Positions 44,545 through 50,873 of a DNA stretch of 50,873 bases are shown in pieces. This DNA comes from Burkholderiales bacterium (GTDB taxonomy: Bacteria > Pseudomonadota > Gammaproteobacteria > Burkholderiales > Burkholderiaceae_C). The DNA lies in contig JAGWLO010000022.1 in the NCBI GenBank assembly GCA_028872015.1, positions 1-50,873 of the forward strand, in the 5' to 3' direction. The number at the start of each line of letters is the position of its first letter. Within the stretch, counting starts at the first letter, position 1. The notes below the pieces were generated by a model. It ran no database searches and was not told the origin of the DNA. It worked only from the letters and a program-made list of their open reading frames with translations. The translations under genes were made by a program, and so were the position numbers.

Positions 44545-45003
44545 ATGAGCATCGCCGAGCGCCTGCAAGCCCTCGCCATCACGCTGCCGCCCCTGGCCAC
44601 GCCGGCCGCGGCCTACGTGCCCTTCGTCCGCAGCGGCAACCTGGTCTTCGTCTCGGGCCACATCGCCAAGCGCGACGGCAAGCCCTGGGTCGGCCAGCTC
44701 GGCCTGACCACCGGCACCGACGAGGGACGCGAGGCAGCGCGCGCCGTGGCGATCGACCTGCTGGGCACGCTGCAGGCCGCGGCGGGCGACCTGGCCCGCG
44801 TGCGCCGCATCGTCAAGGTGCTGAGCCTGGTCAACAGCACGCCCAGCTACACCGAGCAGCACCTGGTGACGAACGGCTGCAGCGAACTGCTGGTGGCGGT
44901 GCTGGGCCCCGAGGTGGGTGCGCATGCGCGCAGTGCCTTCGGCGTGGCGCAGCTGCCGATGGGCGCCTGCGTCGAGATCGAGCTCACGGCCGAGGTCGCA
45001 TGA
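44545..45003 (+). CDS. RidA/YjgF-family protein (HP0943 subgroup)
   Basis: 152 residues. RidA-fold trimer with VFVSGHIAKRDGKPWVGQLGLTTGTDEGREAARAVAIDLLGTLQAAAGDLARVRRIVKVLSLVNSTPSYTEQHLVTNGCSELLVAVLGPEVGAHARSAFGVAQLPMGACVEIELTAEV, where the Arg of HARSAFGVAQLP corresponds to the catalytic arginine of reactive enamine/imine deaminases. This length (150 rather than 128) fits the RidA6/7-like subgroup. Deaminates 2-aminoacrylate or similar intermediates. Its stop overlaps the ATG of dsbB. Divergent from comEC, 46 bases between starts. Confidence 0.9.
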   Translation: MSIAERLQALAITLPPLATPAAAYVPFVRSGNLVFVSGHIAKRDGKPWVGQLGLTTGTDEGREAARAVAIDLLGTLQAAAGDLARVRRIVKVLSLVNSTPSYTEQHLVTNGCSELLVAVLGPEVGAHARSAFGVAQLPMGACVEIELTAEVA

Positions 45004-45479
45004 AGCCGGGCGCGGCCCAGCGCCGCTTCTTCGGCGGCGCGATCGTCGCGAGCCTGGCCGCCGTCGGCGCGGCGCTGGTGTCGCAGCATGTCTTCGACAT
45101 CATGCCCTGCCCCTGGTGCATCCTGCAGCGCGTGATCTTCGTCGCCATCGCCTTGGCCGCCCTGCCCGGCCTCCTGCCGGTGCGCGGGCTTCAGAGGCTG
45201 GCCGCGCTGCTGATGGGCCTGCTGGCGATGGCGGGCGTCGCCTCGGCGCTGTGGCAGCACTTCGTGGCGGCCGCCAGCAACTCCTGCGACCTGACGCTGG
45301 CCGACAAGCTCATCCGCCAGGCCGGGCTGAACGAGCTGTGGCCCGATGTCTTCCAGCCCTACGCCTCCTGCGCCGACGCCGCGGTCAAGCTGCTGGGCGT
45401 GCCCTACGAGTTCTACAGCCTGGCGCTGTTCCTGGCCCTGGCCGGGGCCGCGGCCTGGTCGCTGACGCGGCGCCGCTGA
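45000..45479 (+). CDS. dsbB: Disulfide bond formation protein B
   Basis: Inner-membrane quinone reductase that reoxidises DsbA. 159 residues, four membrane helices, two short periplasmic loops. The cysteine pairs are Cys37-Cys40 (MPCPWC) and Cys96-Cys124 (NSCDLTL, YASCADA), all four intact. R42-like and Q residues after the first pair (LQRV) match the quinone-binding region. ATG overlaps the ridA stop (ATGA). dsbA is not in the window. Confidence 0.94.
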   Translation: MKPGAAQRRFFGGAIVASLAAVGAALVSQHVFDIMPCPWCILQRVIFVAIALAALPGLLPVRGLQRLAALLMGLLAMAGVASALWQHFVAAASNSCDLTLADKLIRQAGLNELWPDVFQPYASCADAAVKLLGVPYEFYSLALFLALAGAAAWSLTRRR

Positions 45480-45510
45480 AGGCGGCCGGGCGCCGTCGTG
45501 GCGCCATCGA

Positions 45511-47823
45511 TCAGCCCAGCCCCAGCGGTTTCAGCACCCCCTCGACCTTGCGCCCCTTGCGGGCCCGGCGGCCTTCGTGCGCGGCCAGCGCCGCGCCCTT
45601 GAGCCGCTCCTCGCGCGGCTTGCCGCCGCGGCCGGTGCCGCGCACGGTCACTTCGTCGGCCAGCGCCGCCACCGCGATCAGCGGCGCCTGCGCGTCGACG
45701 TCCATCAGGTTCAGGCCCTTGCCACCGCCGGGCTGCAGCTTCAGCTCGTCCAGGCCGAACACCAGCAGCCGCCCGTCGCCGGCCAGCGCGGCCACGCGTG
45801 AGTGCTCGGCGCGCAGCGCCACCGGCGGCAGCAGGCGGGCGCCCTCGTCCAGCGTGAGGAAGCTCTTGCCGCCGCGCTGGCGGCCGTGCAGGTCGCCGGC
45901 CCGGGCCAGCAGGCCGTAGCCCGTGCTGCTGGCCAGCAGCAGCGTCTGGGCCGCGGGCCCGGCGTGGTAGTGCACGGGCTGGGTGCCGGGTTCGAGCTCG
46001 ATGAGCGAGGTCACCGGCACGCCGTCACCCCGCCCGCCCGGCAGCGTGGCCACGGCGATGCTGTAGACGCGGCCGCGGCTGCCGAAGGCCAGCAGGGTGT
46101 CGACCGAGCGGCAGGCGTAGGTGGCGTAGAGCGCGTCGCCGGGCTTGAAGGCCAGCGCCGCGGCGTCGACCTCGTGGCCCTTGAGCGCGCGCACCCAGCC
46201 CTTCTGGCTCACGACCACCGTCACCGGCTCGTCGACGACCTTGATCTCGGCCACCGCGCGGCGCTCTTCCTGCACCCGCGTGCGCCTGGCGTCGCCATGG
46301 GCCTTGGCGTCCTGCTCGATCTCCCTGATCACGCTGCGCTTGAGCGCCGCGGGGCTGGCCAGGATCTCCTCCAGCCGGGCCTGCTGCGCGCGCAGCTCGG
46401 CCAGCTCCTGCTCGATCCGGATCGCCTCCAGCCGCGCCAGCTGGCGCAGCCGGATCTCGAGGATGTCCTCGGCCTGGCGCTCGCTCAGGGCGAAGCGCGC
46501 CATCAGCGCCGGCCGCGGCTCGTCGGCGTTGCGGATGATGCGGATTACCTCGTCGATGTTCAGCAGCACGAGCTGCCGGCCCTCGAGCACGTGGATGCGC
46601 TCGGCGACGCGGCCCAGCCGGTGGCGCGTGCGCCGCTCGACGGTGGCCAGCCGGAAGGCGATCCACTCCAGCAGGATGCGGCGCAGGCCCTTCTGCACCG
46701 GCCGGCCGTCGGCGCCCACCATCGTCAGGTTCAGCGGCACGCTGCCTTCCAGGCTGGTGTGGGCCAGCAGCAGGCCGACGAGCTCGTTCACCTCGACGGT
46801 GCGCGTCTTGGGCTCGAACACCAGCCGCACCGGCGCGTCCTTGCCCGACTCGTCGCGCACCGCGTCCAGCACCGCCAGCAGGGCGGCCTTGAGCTGCAGC
46901 TGCTCGGGCAGCAGTGCCTTCTTGCCGGCCTTGACCTTGGGGTTGCTCAGCTCCTCGATCTCTTCCAGCACCTTCTGCGCGCTGGTCTGCGGCGGCAGCT
47001 CGGTCACGACCAGCTGCCACTGGCCGCGCGCCAGGTCCTCGACGACCCAGCGCGCGCGCACCTTCAGGCTGCCGCGGCCGCTGGCGTAGGCCTCGCGGAT
47101 CTCGGCCGGCGCGCTGATGATCTGGCCGCCGCCGGGAAAGTCGGGTGCCGGCAGCAGCGTCAGCAGCGCGTCGTCGGAGAGGCGCTCGTCTTTCAGCAGC
47201 GCGATCGTGGCCGCGGCCACCTCGCGCAGGTTGTGGCTGGGCACCTCGGTGGCCAGGCCCACGGCGATGCCGCTGGCGCCGTTGAGCAGCACGAAGGGCA
47301 GCCGGGCCGGCAGCTGGCGCGGCTCTTCGGTGCTGCCGTCGTAGTTGGGCTGGAAATCGACCGTACCTTCGTCGATCTCGTCCAGCAGCAGCCGGGCGAT
47401 GGGCGCCAGCCGCGCCTCGGTGTAGCGCATCGCCGCTGCGCCGTCGCCGTCGCGGCTGCCGAAGTTGCCCTGCCCGTCGACCAGCGGGTAGCGCTGGGAA
47501 AAGCCCTGGGCCATCCGCACCAGCGCGTCGTAGGCCGCGGTGTCGCCGTGCGGGTGGTACTTGCCGAGCACATCACCGACCACGCGCGCGCTCTTCACCG
47601 CCTTCGGCCCGGCCGCGGTCGTGAACGCCAGGCCCATGCGCTCCATCGAAAACAGGATGCGCCGCTGCACCGGCTTTTGCCCATCGCACACATCGGGCAG
47701 CGCGCGTCCTTTGACGACGCTCAGAGCGTATTCCAGATAGGCGCGTTCGGCGTACTGCGCCAGGCCGATGGCACTGCCACCGTCGTCGGGGGGTGAGGTG
47801 AAGAGATCGGGTTCGGGGGTCAT
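45511..47823 (-). CDS. parC: DNA topoisomerase IV subunit A
   Basis: 770 residues, type IIA topoisomerase A subunit that decatenates daughter chromosomes with ParE. Catalytic Tyr134 is in [10 protein letters not shown]; the preceding DNA-gate segment [19 protein letters not shown] is the quinolone-determining region. At the positions of E. coli Ser80 and Glu84 it has Thr95 and Asp99; this can be natural variation. The C-terminal beta-pinwheel domain is shorter than in GyrA and lacks a GyrA-box, supporting ParC rather than GyrA. parE is not adjacent. Converges with dsbB. Confidence 0.93.
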   Translation of the reverse strand: MTPEPDLFTSPPDDGGSAIGLAQYAERAYLEYALSVVKGRALPDVCDGQKPVQRRILFSMERMGLAFTTAAGPKAVKSARVVGDVLGKYHPHGDTAAYDALVRMAQGFSQRYPLVDGQGNFGSRDGDGAAAMRYTEARLAPIARLLLDEIDEGTVDFQPNYDGSTEEPRQLPARLPFVLLNGASGIAVGLATEVPSHNLREVAAATIALLKDERLSDDALLTLLPAPDFPGGGQIISAPAEIREAYASGRGSLKVRARWVVEDLARGQWQLVVTELPPQTSAQKVLEEIEELSNPKVKAGKKALLPEQLQLKAALLAVLDAVRDESGKDAPVRLVFEPKTRTVEVNELVGLLLAHTSLEGSVPLNLTMVGADGRPVQKGLRRILLEWIAFRLATVERRTRHRLGRVAERIHVLEGRQLVLLNIDEVIRIIRNADEPRPALMARFALSERQAEDILEIRLRQLARLEAIRIEQELAELRAQQARLEEILASPAALKRSVIREIEQDAKAHGDARRTRVQEERRAVAEIKVVDEPVTVVVSQKGWVRALKGHEVDAAALAFKPGDALYATYACRSVDTLLAFGSRGRVYSIAVATLPGGRGDGVPVTSLIELEPGTQPVHYHAGPAAQTLLLASSTGYGLLARAGDLHGRQRGGKSFLTLDEGARLLPPVALRAEHSRVAALAGDGRLLVFGLDELKLQPGGGKGLNLMDVDAQAPLIAVAALADEVTVRGTGRGGKPREERLKGAALAAHEGRRARKGRKVEGVLKPLGLG

Positions 47824-47893
47824 GCGTCAATGGCAAAGAGATCGATCGGAATCGGTGCTGCGAGCGCCGCGCCGCAGCATCGGTGAGCGCAGT

Positions 47894-48280
47894 TCACGCG
47901 GGAACAACGATCACCAGGTCGGTGTAGGCACGCAATCCAGCGTCACAGGTGAGCAAGTGCATCGGCTCGCTGAGGGCCTGGGCGACGAGCAGGCGGTCGA
48001 ACGGATCACGATGCGCCGCTTGCGGCAACGAGGCGACCCGGGCCGCATGTGTCCAGCGCACCGGCAATTGCACAAAGCCGGCGTCGTCCAGTCGTTCTTC
48101 GAGCGACGCGACGTCGACCTTGAGCTTGCCGAGCGCGGCCTTGATGGTGGCTTCCCACAGTGACGCGGCGCTGACGTACACCGCATCCGCGCGGTCCAGC
48201 CAAGGCAGGGCCGCCTTGGGCAATGTGGCGCGGCCTTGCATCGCCCACAGCATCAGGTGGGTATCGAGCAGCAGGTTCAT
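47894..48280 (-). CDS. vapC: PIN-domain toxin, VapC family
   Basis: 128 residues. Acidic residues of the PIN nuclease site are Asp6 (LLLDTHLML), Glu43 (SLWEATIK), Asp92/Asp95 (HRDPFDRLLVAQA) and Asp113 (CDAGL). The LLLDTHLMLWA start and RDPFDRLL motif are typical of the VapC group often annotated 'type II toxin-antitoxin PIN domain'. VapC toxins cleave tRNA or rRNA. It overlaps the antitoxin gene by four bases (ATGA) and is second in the operon, as usual for type II systems. Confidence 0.93.
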   Translation of the reverse strand: MNLLLDTHLMLWAMQGRATLPKAALPWLDRADAVYVSAASLWEATIKAALGKLKVDVASLEERLDDAGFVQLPVRWTHAARVASLPQAAHRDPFDRLLVAQALSEPMHLLTCDAGLRAYTDLVIVVPA

Positions 48281-48534
48281 CGGCGCTTCGCGCGCTTGCC
48301 GGCCCCTTCGAACGCCGCCAGCACGTCGTCGGGCAATGGCGCGTCGAAGTCGTCGGCGATCTCGATCTTGCCCTTCATCAGCCCGAAAACCAGCTTGCGC
48401 TTGGGCCCGCTGGCCAGCGGCGTCAACTTGGCCATCGGCGTGCCCGCCTTGGCGATGATCACGGTTTCGCCCCGGCTGGCCTGATCCACCAACTCCGACA
48501 GCCGCGTCTTGGCTTCATAGATATTGACCTGCAT
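48277..48534 (-). CDS. Phd/YefM-family antitoxin
   Basis: 85 residues from ATG 48534. N-terminal Phd DNA-binding fold (MQVNIYEAKTRLSELVDQASRGETVIIAKAGTPMAKLTPL) and a charged C-terminal tail (DAPLPDDVLAAFEGAGKRAKRR) that should bind and neutralise the PIN toxin. The family signature E-A-K-T-x-L-S-x-L-x-x-x-x-x-x-G-E is clear. An in-frame ATG at 48555 exists but lies inside the operator palindrome; 48534 gives the canonical N-terminus. Confidence 0.92.
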   Translation of the reverse strand: MQVNIYEAKTRLSELVDQASRGETVIIAKAGTPMAKLTPLASGPKRKLVFGLMKGKIEIADDFDAPLPDDVLAAFEGAGKRAKRR

Positions 48535-48545
48535 GGCGTTCCCAA

Positions 48546-48567
48546 ACCTGACCAACGTTGGTCAGGT
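48546..48567. promoter_or_regulatory. Perfect 22-bp palindrome, toxin-antitoxin operator
   Basis: The core reads CCTGACCAACGTTGGTCAGG (48547-48566), flanked by matching A/T, so both arms agree at all 11 positions. It lies 12 bases before the antitoxin start on the minus strand, the position expected for Phd-type autorepression. Confidence 0.8.
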
Positions 48568-48588
48568 CGAGTGTAGCGCAACGACGTG

Positions 48589-50223
48589 TCAGCGCGGAAA
48601 CCGCTCGCGCAGCTTGAGCTTCCAGAATTTGCCGGTGGAGGTGCGCGGCACCGCGTCGATCACCTCGTAGCGGTCGGGCAACTGCCACTTCGCGAAGCCG
48701 TGCTGCAACAGGTGCGCGCCGAGCACCTCGGCCAGGCCGGCAAGCGGCGCCTGCTGACCGGGCTTGACGACGACGCAGGCGAGCGGCCGCTCGCTCCACT
48801 TGTCGTCGGGAATCGCGATCACCGCGGCCTCATTGATCAGCGGGTGGGCCATCAACGCGTTCTCGAGATCGACCGAACTGATCCACTCGCCGCCGGACTT
48901 GATCAGGTCCTTGGTGCGGTCGGTGATGCGCACGAAGCCGAGCGCGTCCATCGTCGCCACGTCACCGGTGCGCAGCCAGCCGTCGACGGTGAACTTGTCG
49001 GCGCTGACGGGCACCTCATGGTACGAGCCGGTGATGAACGGGCCGCGCACCTGGATCTCGCCCATCGTCTTGCCGTCCCACGGCGCGTCGGTGTCGTCGT
49101 CGGAGCGGATGCGCACATCGACCAGCGGCACCGGCACGCCGGCCATCGCGGCACGCTGGTAGCGCACCTCGTCACCGGCGTCCTTCAGCTCGTTGCGCAG
49201 GTACGAGACGGTGGCCAGCGGCGAGGTCTCGGTCATGCCCCAGCCTTGCAGCAGCCACACGCCGTGCTTCGCGAAGGCACGGATCAGCGCCTCGGGTACC
49301 GCGGCGCCGCCGACCAGCGAACGCAGGCCCTTGGGCAGCGTCCAGCGGCCGGGCTCGGCGGTGGCGGCCTGGTCGTAGCGCTGGATCAGGCCCATCCAGA
49401 TGGTGGGCACGCCCAGCGCCAGCGAAGGCGGCTGCAACTGCATCAGGTCGAGCAGGTCGTCGGGGTGCAGGTGCGGGCCGGGGAAGACCAGCTTCACGCC
49501 CAGCATCACCGCGGCGTACGGCACGCCCCAGCAGTTGGCGTGGAACATCGGCGTGACCGGCAACACCACGTCGGTGCTGGCCAGGCCCCAGTGGTCGGGC
49601 AGGCAACCGACCAGTGTGTGCAGCACGGTCGAGCGGTGTGAATAGACCACACCCTTCGGGCGCCCGGTGGTGCCCGACGTGTAGCACATCGCGACCGGGT
49701 CGTCCTCGGTGTGCGCCGCATAGCTGAAGCCGTCCGGGTCGGCACCGGCGAGCAGCGACTCGTAGTCGGTGAACTCTCGCGGCACGGCGGCGCCGGAGAA
49801 CGGCACCACGATCACGCGCTCGAACGCGTGCAGGTGCGCGAACTGGCGGTACAGCGGCAGCAGCACGTCGTCGACGACCAGGAAGCGGTCTTGCGCGTCG
49901 GCGGCGATCCAGCCGAGTTCGTCGGGCGCCAGGCGCAGGTTCAGCGTGTGCATCACGCCGCCCGCGGCCGGTATGCCGAAGTAGCACTCGAGATGCGCGT
50001 GGTGGTTCCAGCAGAGCGTGGCGACGCGCTCGCCCTTGCTCAGACCGAGCCGTTGCAGCGCCGAGGCGAGCGCGCGCGTGCGGCGGTGGAACTCGCCGTA
50101 GGTGTGGGTCACGAGCGACTTGTCGGGCCGCCGCGAGACGATCGTGTTGGCGGCGAACAGCTGCCCGGCGCGCTCCAGCAGATGGTTGAGCGACAACGGC
50201 ACATTCATCATCGTGGCTTGCAT
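48589..50223 (-). CDS. Long-chain fatty-acid--CoA ligase / acyl-CoA synthetase (AMP-forming)
   Basis: 544 residues, ANL superfamily. The AMP-binding P-loop-like motif is [10 protein letters not shown] at 182-191, the A5 motif [11 protein letters not shown]7/A8 region [40 protein letters not shown] and the A10 lysine in [16 protein letters not shown]. This pattern, including the medium-chain/dicarboxylate-type FadD3-like spacing, fits a fatty- or aromatic-acyl-CoA ligase. Chain length not determinable. GGGGG six bases before ATG 50223 supports that start over ATG 50229. Downstream of a GNAT gene with a 22-base gap, so probably one transcript. Confidence 0.9.
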   Translation of the reverse strand: MQATMMNVPLSLNHLLERAGQLFAANTIVSRRPDKSLVTHTYGEFHRRTRALASALQRLGLSKGERVATLCWNHHAHLECYFGIPAAGGVMHTLNLRLAPDELGWIAADAQDRFLVVDDVLLPLYRQFAHLHAFERVIVVPFSGAAVPREFTDYESLLAGADPDGFSYAAHTEDDPVAMCYTSGTTGRPKGVVYSHRSTVLHTLVGCLPDHWGLASTDVVLPVTPMFHANCWGVPYAAVMLGVKLVFPGPHLHPDDLLDLMQLQPPSLALGVPTIWMGLIQRYDQAATAEPGRWTLPKGLRSLVGGAAVPEALIRAFAKHGVWLLQGWGMTETSPLATVSYLRNELKDAGDEVRYQRAAMAGVPVPLVDVRIRSDDDTDAPWDGKTMGEIQVRGPFITGSYHEVPVSADKFTVDGWLRTGDVATMDALGFVRITDRTKDLIKSGGEWISSVDLENALMAHPLINEAAVIAIPDDKWSERPLACVVVKPGQQAPLAGLAEVLGAHLLQHGFAKWQLPDRYEVIDAVPRTSTGKFWKLKLRERFPR

Positions 50224-50245
50224 GGTCATCCCCCGTGGAGTTCGC

Positions 50246-50782
50246 TCAATCCGCGCGCGCGCCGGCGCGACGCGCCGCGAGCGCTGCGGCATGTTCGGGC
50301 TCGAGCATCGCCATCACGATCAGCGAGTCGTAGCCGTCGTCGGTGCGCACGCTCTCGCGCAATCGCCCTTCTTCGACGAAGCCTTCGCTGCGGTAGAGCG
50401 CCTGCGCGCGCACGTTGCGGGCCTTCACGTCGAGCCAGAAGCGGTGCGCGTGCAGGTCGCGAAACGCCATCTGCGCCAGCCAGCGGATGCACGAGCGGCC
50501 AATGCCCTGGCCGTGCACCGCCGGCAGCAGCACGATCCGCTTGAGCTCGATCGAGCGGTGCGGGTTGCGGCAGCCCTGCAGGATCGCGAACCCCACCGAC
50601 GGGTAGCCAACGCCGGCCTCGACGATGAAGTGGCGAAAGTCCGGGAAGCGGATCGCGCCCTCGTGCTGGGTGCGATCCCAGGGCGTGATGAACGGGCGGT
50701 TCGCGCGGTCTTGTTCGACCGAGATCACGAAGTCCAGGTCGGAGCTCATGGTCGGGCGCAGGCGCACCGCCGGGCTGTTCAT
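50246..50782 (-). CDS. GNAT-family N-acetyltransferase
   Basis: 178 residues from ATG 50782 (MNSPAVRLRPTMSSDLDFV). The acetyl-CoA-binding motif A is IVLLPAVHGQGIGRSCIRWLAQMAFRDL (Q/R-x-x-G-x-G/A), preceded by the beta bulge SIELKRI; motif B is NVRAQALYRSEGFVEEGRLRESVRTDDGY, close to the RimJ/RimL or SpeG-like subgroup that often acetylates protein N-termini, spermidine or amino groups of small metabolites. Substrate unknown. An ATG eight codons upstream (50806) is possible. It lies upstream of the acyl-CoA ligase and may supply part of the same function. Confidence 0.88.
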   Translation of the reverse strand: MNSPAVRLRPTMSSDLDFVISVEQDRANRPFITPWDRTQHEGAIRFPDFRHFIVEAGVGYPSVGFAILQGCRNPHRSIELKRIVLLPAVHGQGIGRSCIRWLAQMAFRDLHAHRFWLDVKARNVRAQALYRSEGFVEEGRLRESVRTDDGYDSLIVMAMLEPEHAAALAARRAGARAD

Positions 50783-50873
50783 GTGCCGGCCTTGCGCCTG
50801 GCGCACTCCCGCCGAGCGGGCGCCGTCGCGGCCGGGGCGGTACCGCGACTCATGGGCAAATATTGCGTGGCCA

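Noticed and set aside
45802-47796. Plus-strand open frame opposite parC
   Set aside because: Antisense shadow; parC is full length with its catalytic tyrosine.

Overview
This is chromosomal DNA of very high GC content (around 70% by eye) from a betaproteobacterium, most likely a Burkholderiales member of the Rubrivivax/Ideonella/Leptothrix type. That placement is inference from the gene neighbourhoods (Entner-Doudoroff operon, TonB-ExbB-ExbD-ExbD, HemJ-type protoporphyrinogen oxidase, the ATP-grasp/alpha-E/transglutaminase cluster) and from protein style; no rRNA or tRNA is present to confirm it. The window is densely coded: 46 protein genes, no gap above 300 bases, no tRNA, rRNA, CRISPR array, prophage or insertion sequence that I can recognise.

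Layout. 1-5.7 kb: 3' end of a cell-wall amidase (+), a CorA-type metal transporter and hemB (-), then hemJ, a VanZ-like membrane protein, a thioredoxin-fold [2Fe-2S] ferredoxin and an alpha/beta hydrolase (+). 5.8-12.1 kb: a DacA/PBP5-type carboxypeptidase, D-amino-acid aminotransferase, YbeD regulator, a Sel1-repeat lipoprotein-like secreted protein (-), an RsuA/RluF-type pseudouridine synthase, a Bcr/CflA drug exporter and miaA. 12.4-16.2 kb: a compact TonB energy-transduction operon, tonB-exbB-exbD-exbD-TPR protein. 16.2-18.8 kb: SDR oxidoreductase, a GDT1/TMEM165-type cation exporter, glyoxalase I and a PaiB-like FMN protein. 18.8-21.3 kb: edd-eda (-) behind a very good sigma70-type promoter with an inverted repeat in its spacer. 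21.4-25.9 kb: ChaC, a MobA/MocA-like nucleotidyltransferase, pdxH, an MscS channel and a class II histone-deacetylase-like hydrolase.

25.9-41.8 kb is the most distinctive part. It begins with a MoxR-DUF58-TgpA operon (+), followed by oligopeptidase B (-) and then a minus-strand block of five genes: alpha-E protein, circularly permuted ATP-grasp, transglutaminase, an ATP-grasp::alpha-E fusion, and a large transglutaminase-DUF2126 protein. These look like two versions of the same predicted peptide-ligation module side by side; the fused version lacks acidic residues that the stand-alone ATP-grasp keeps. Three transglutaminase-fold proteins with intact Cys-His-Asp residues lie within 15 kb.

41.7-50.9 kb: comEC (its 3' end overlaps the start of the DUF2126 gene), ridA-dsbB (+), parC (-), a phd-vapC toxin-antitoxin pair under a perfect 22-bp palindrome, a fatty-acyl-CoA-synthetase-like AMP ligase and a GNAT acetyltransferase (-).

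Two genome-wide habits stand out. First, many genes have a -10-like hexamer ending six or seven bases before the ATG and no Shine-Dalgarno sequence, suggesting leaderless mRNAs. Second, several proteins carry recently expanded in-frame 9-bp repeats (MscS C-terminus, ComEC, DUF2126 protein).
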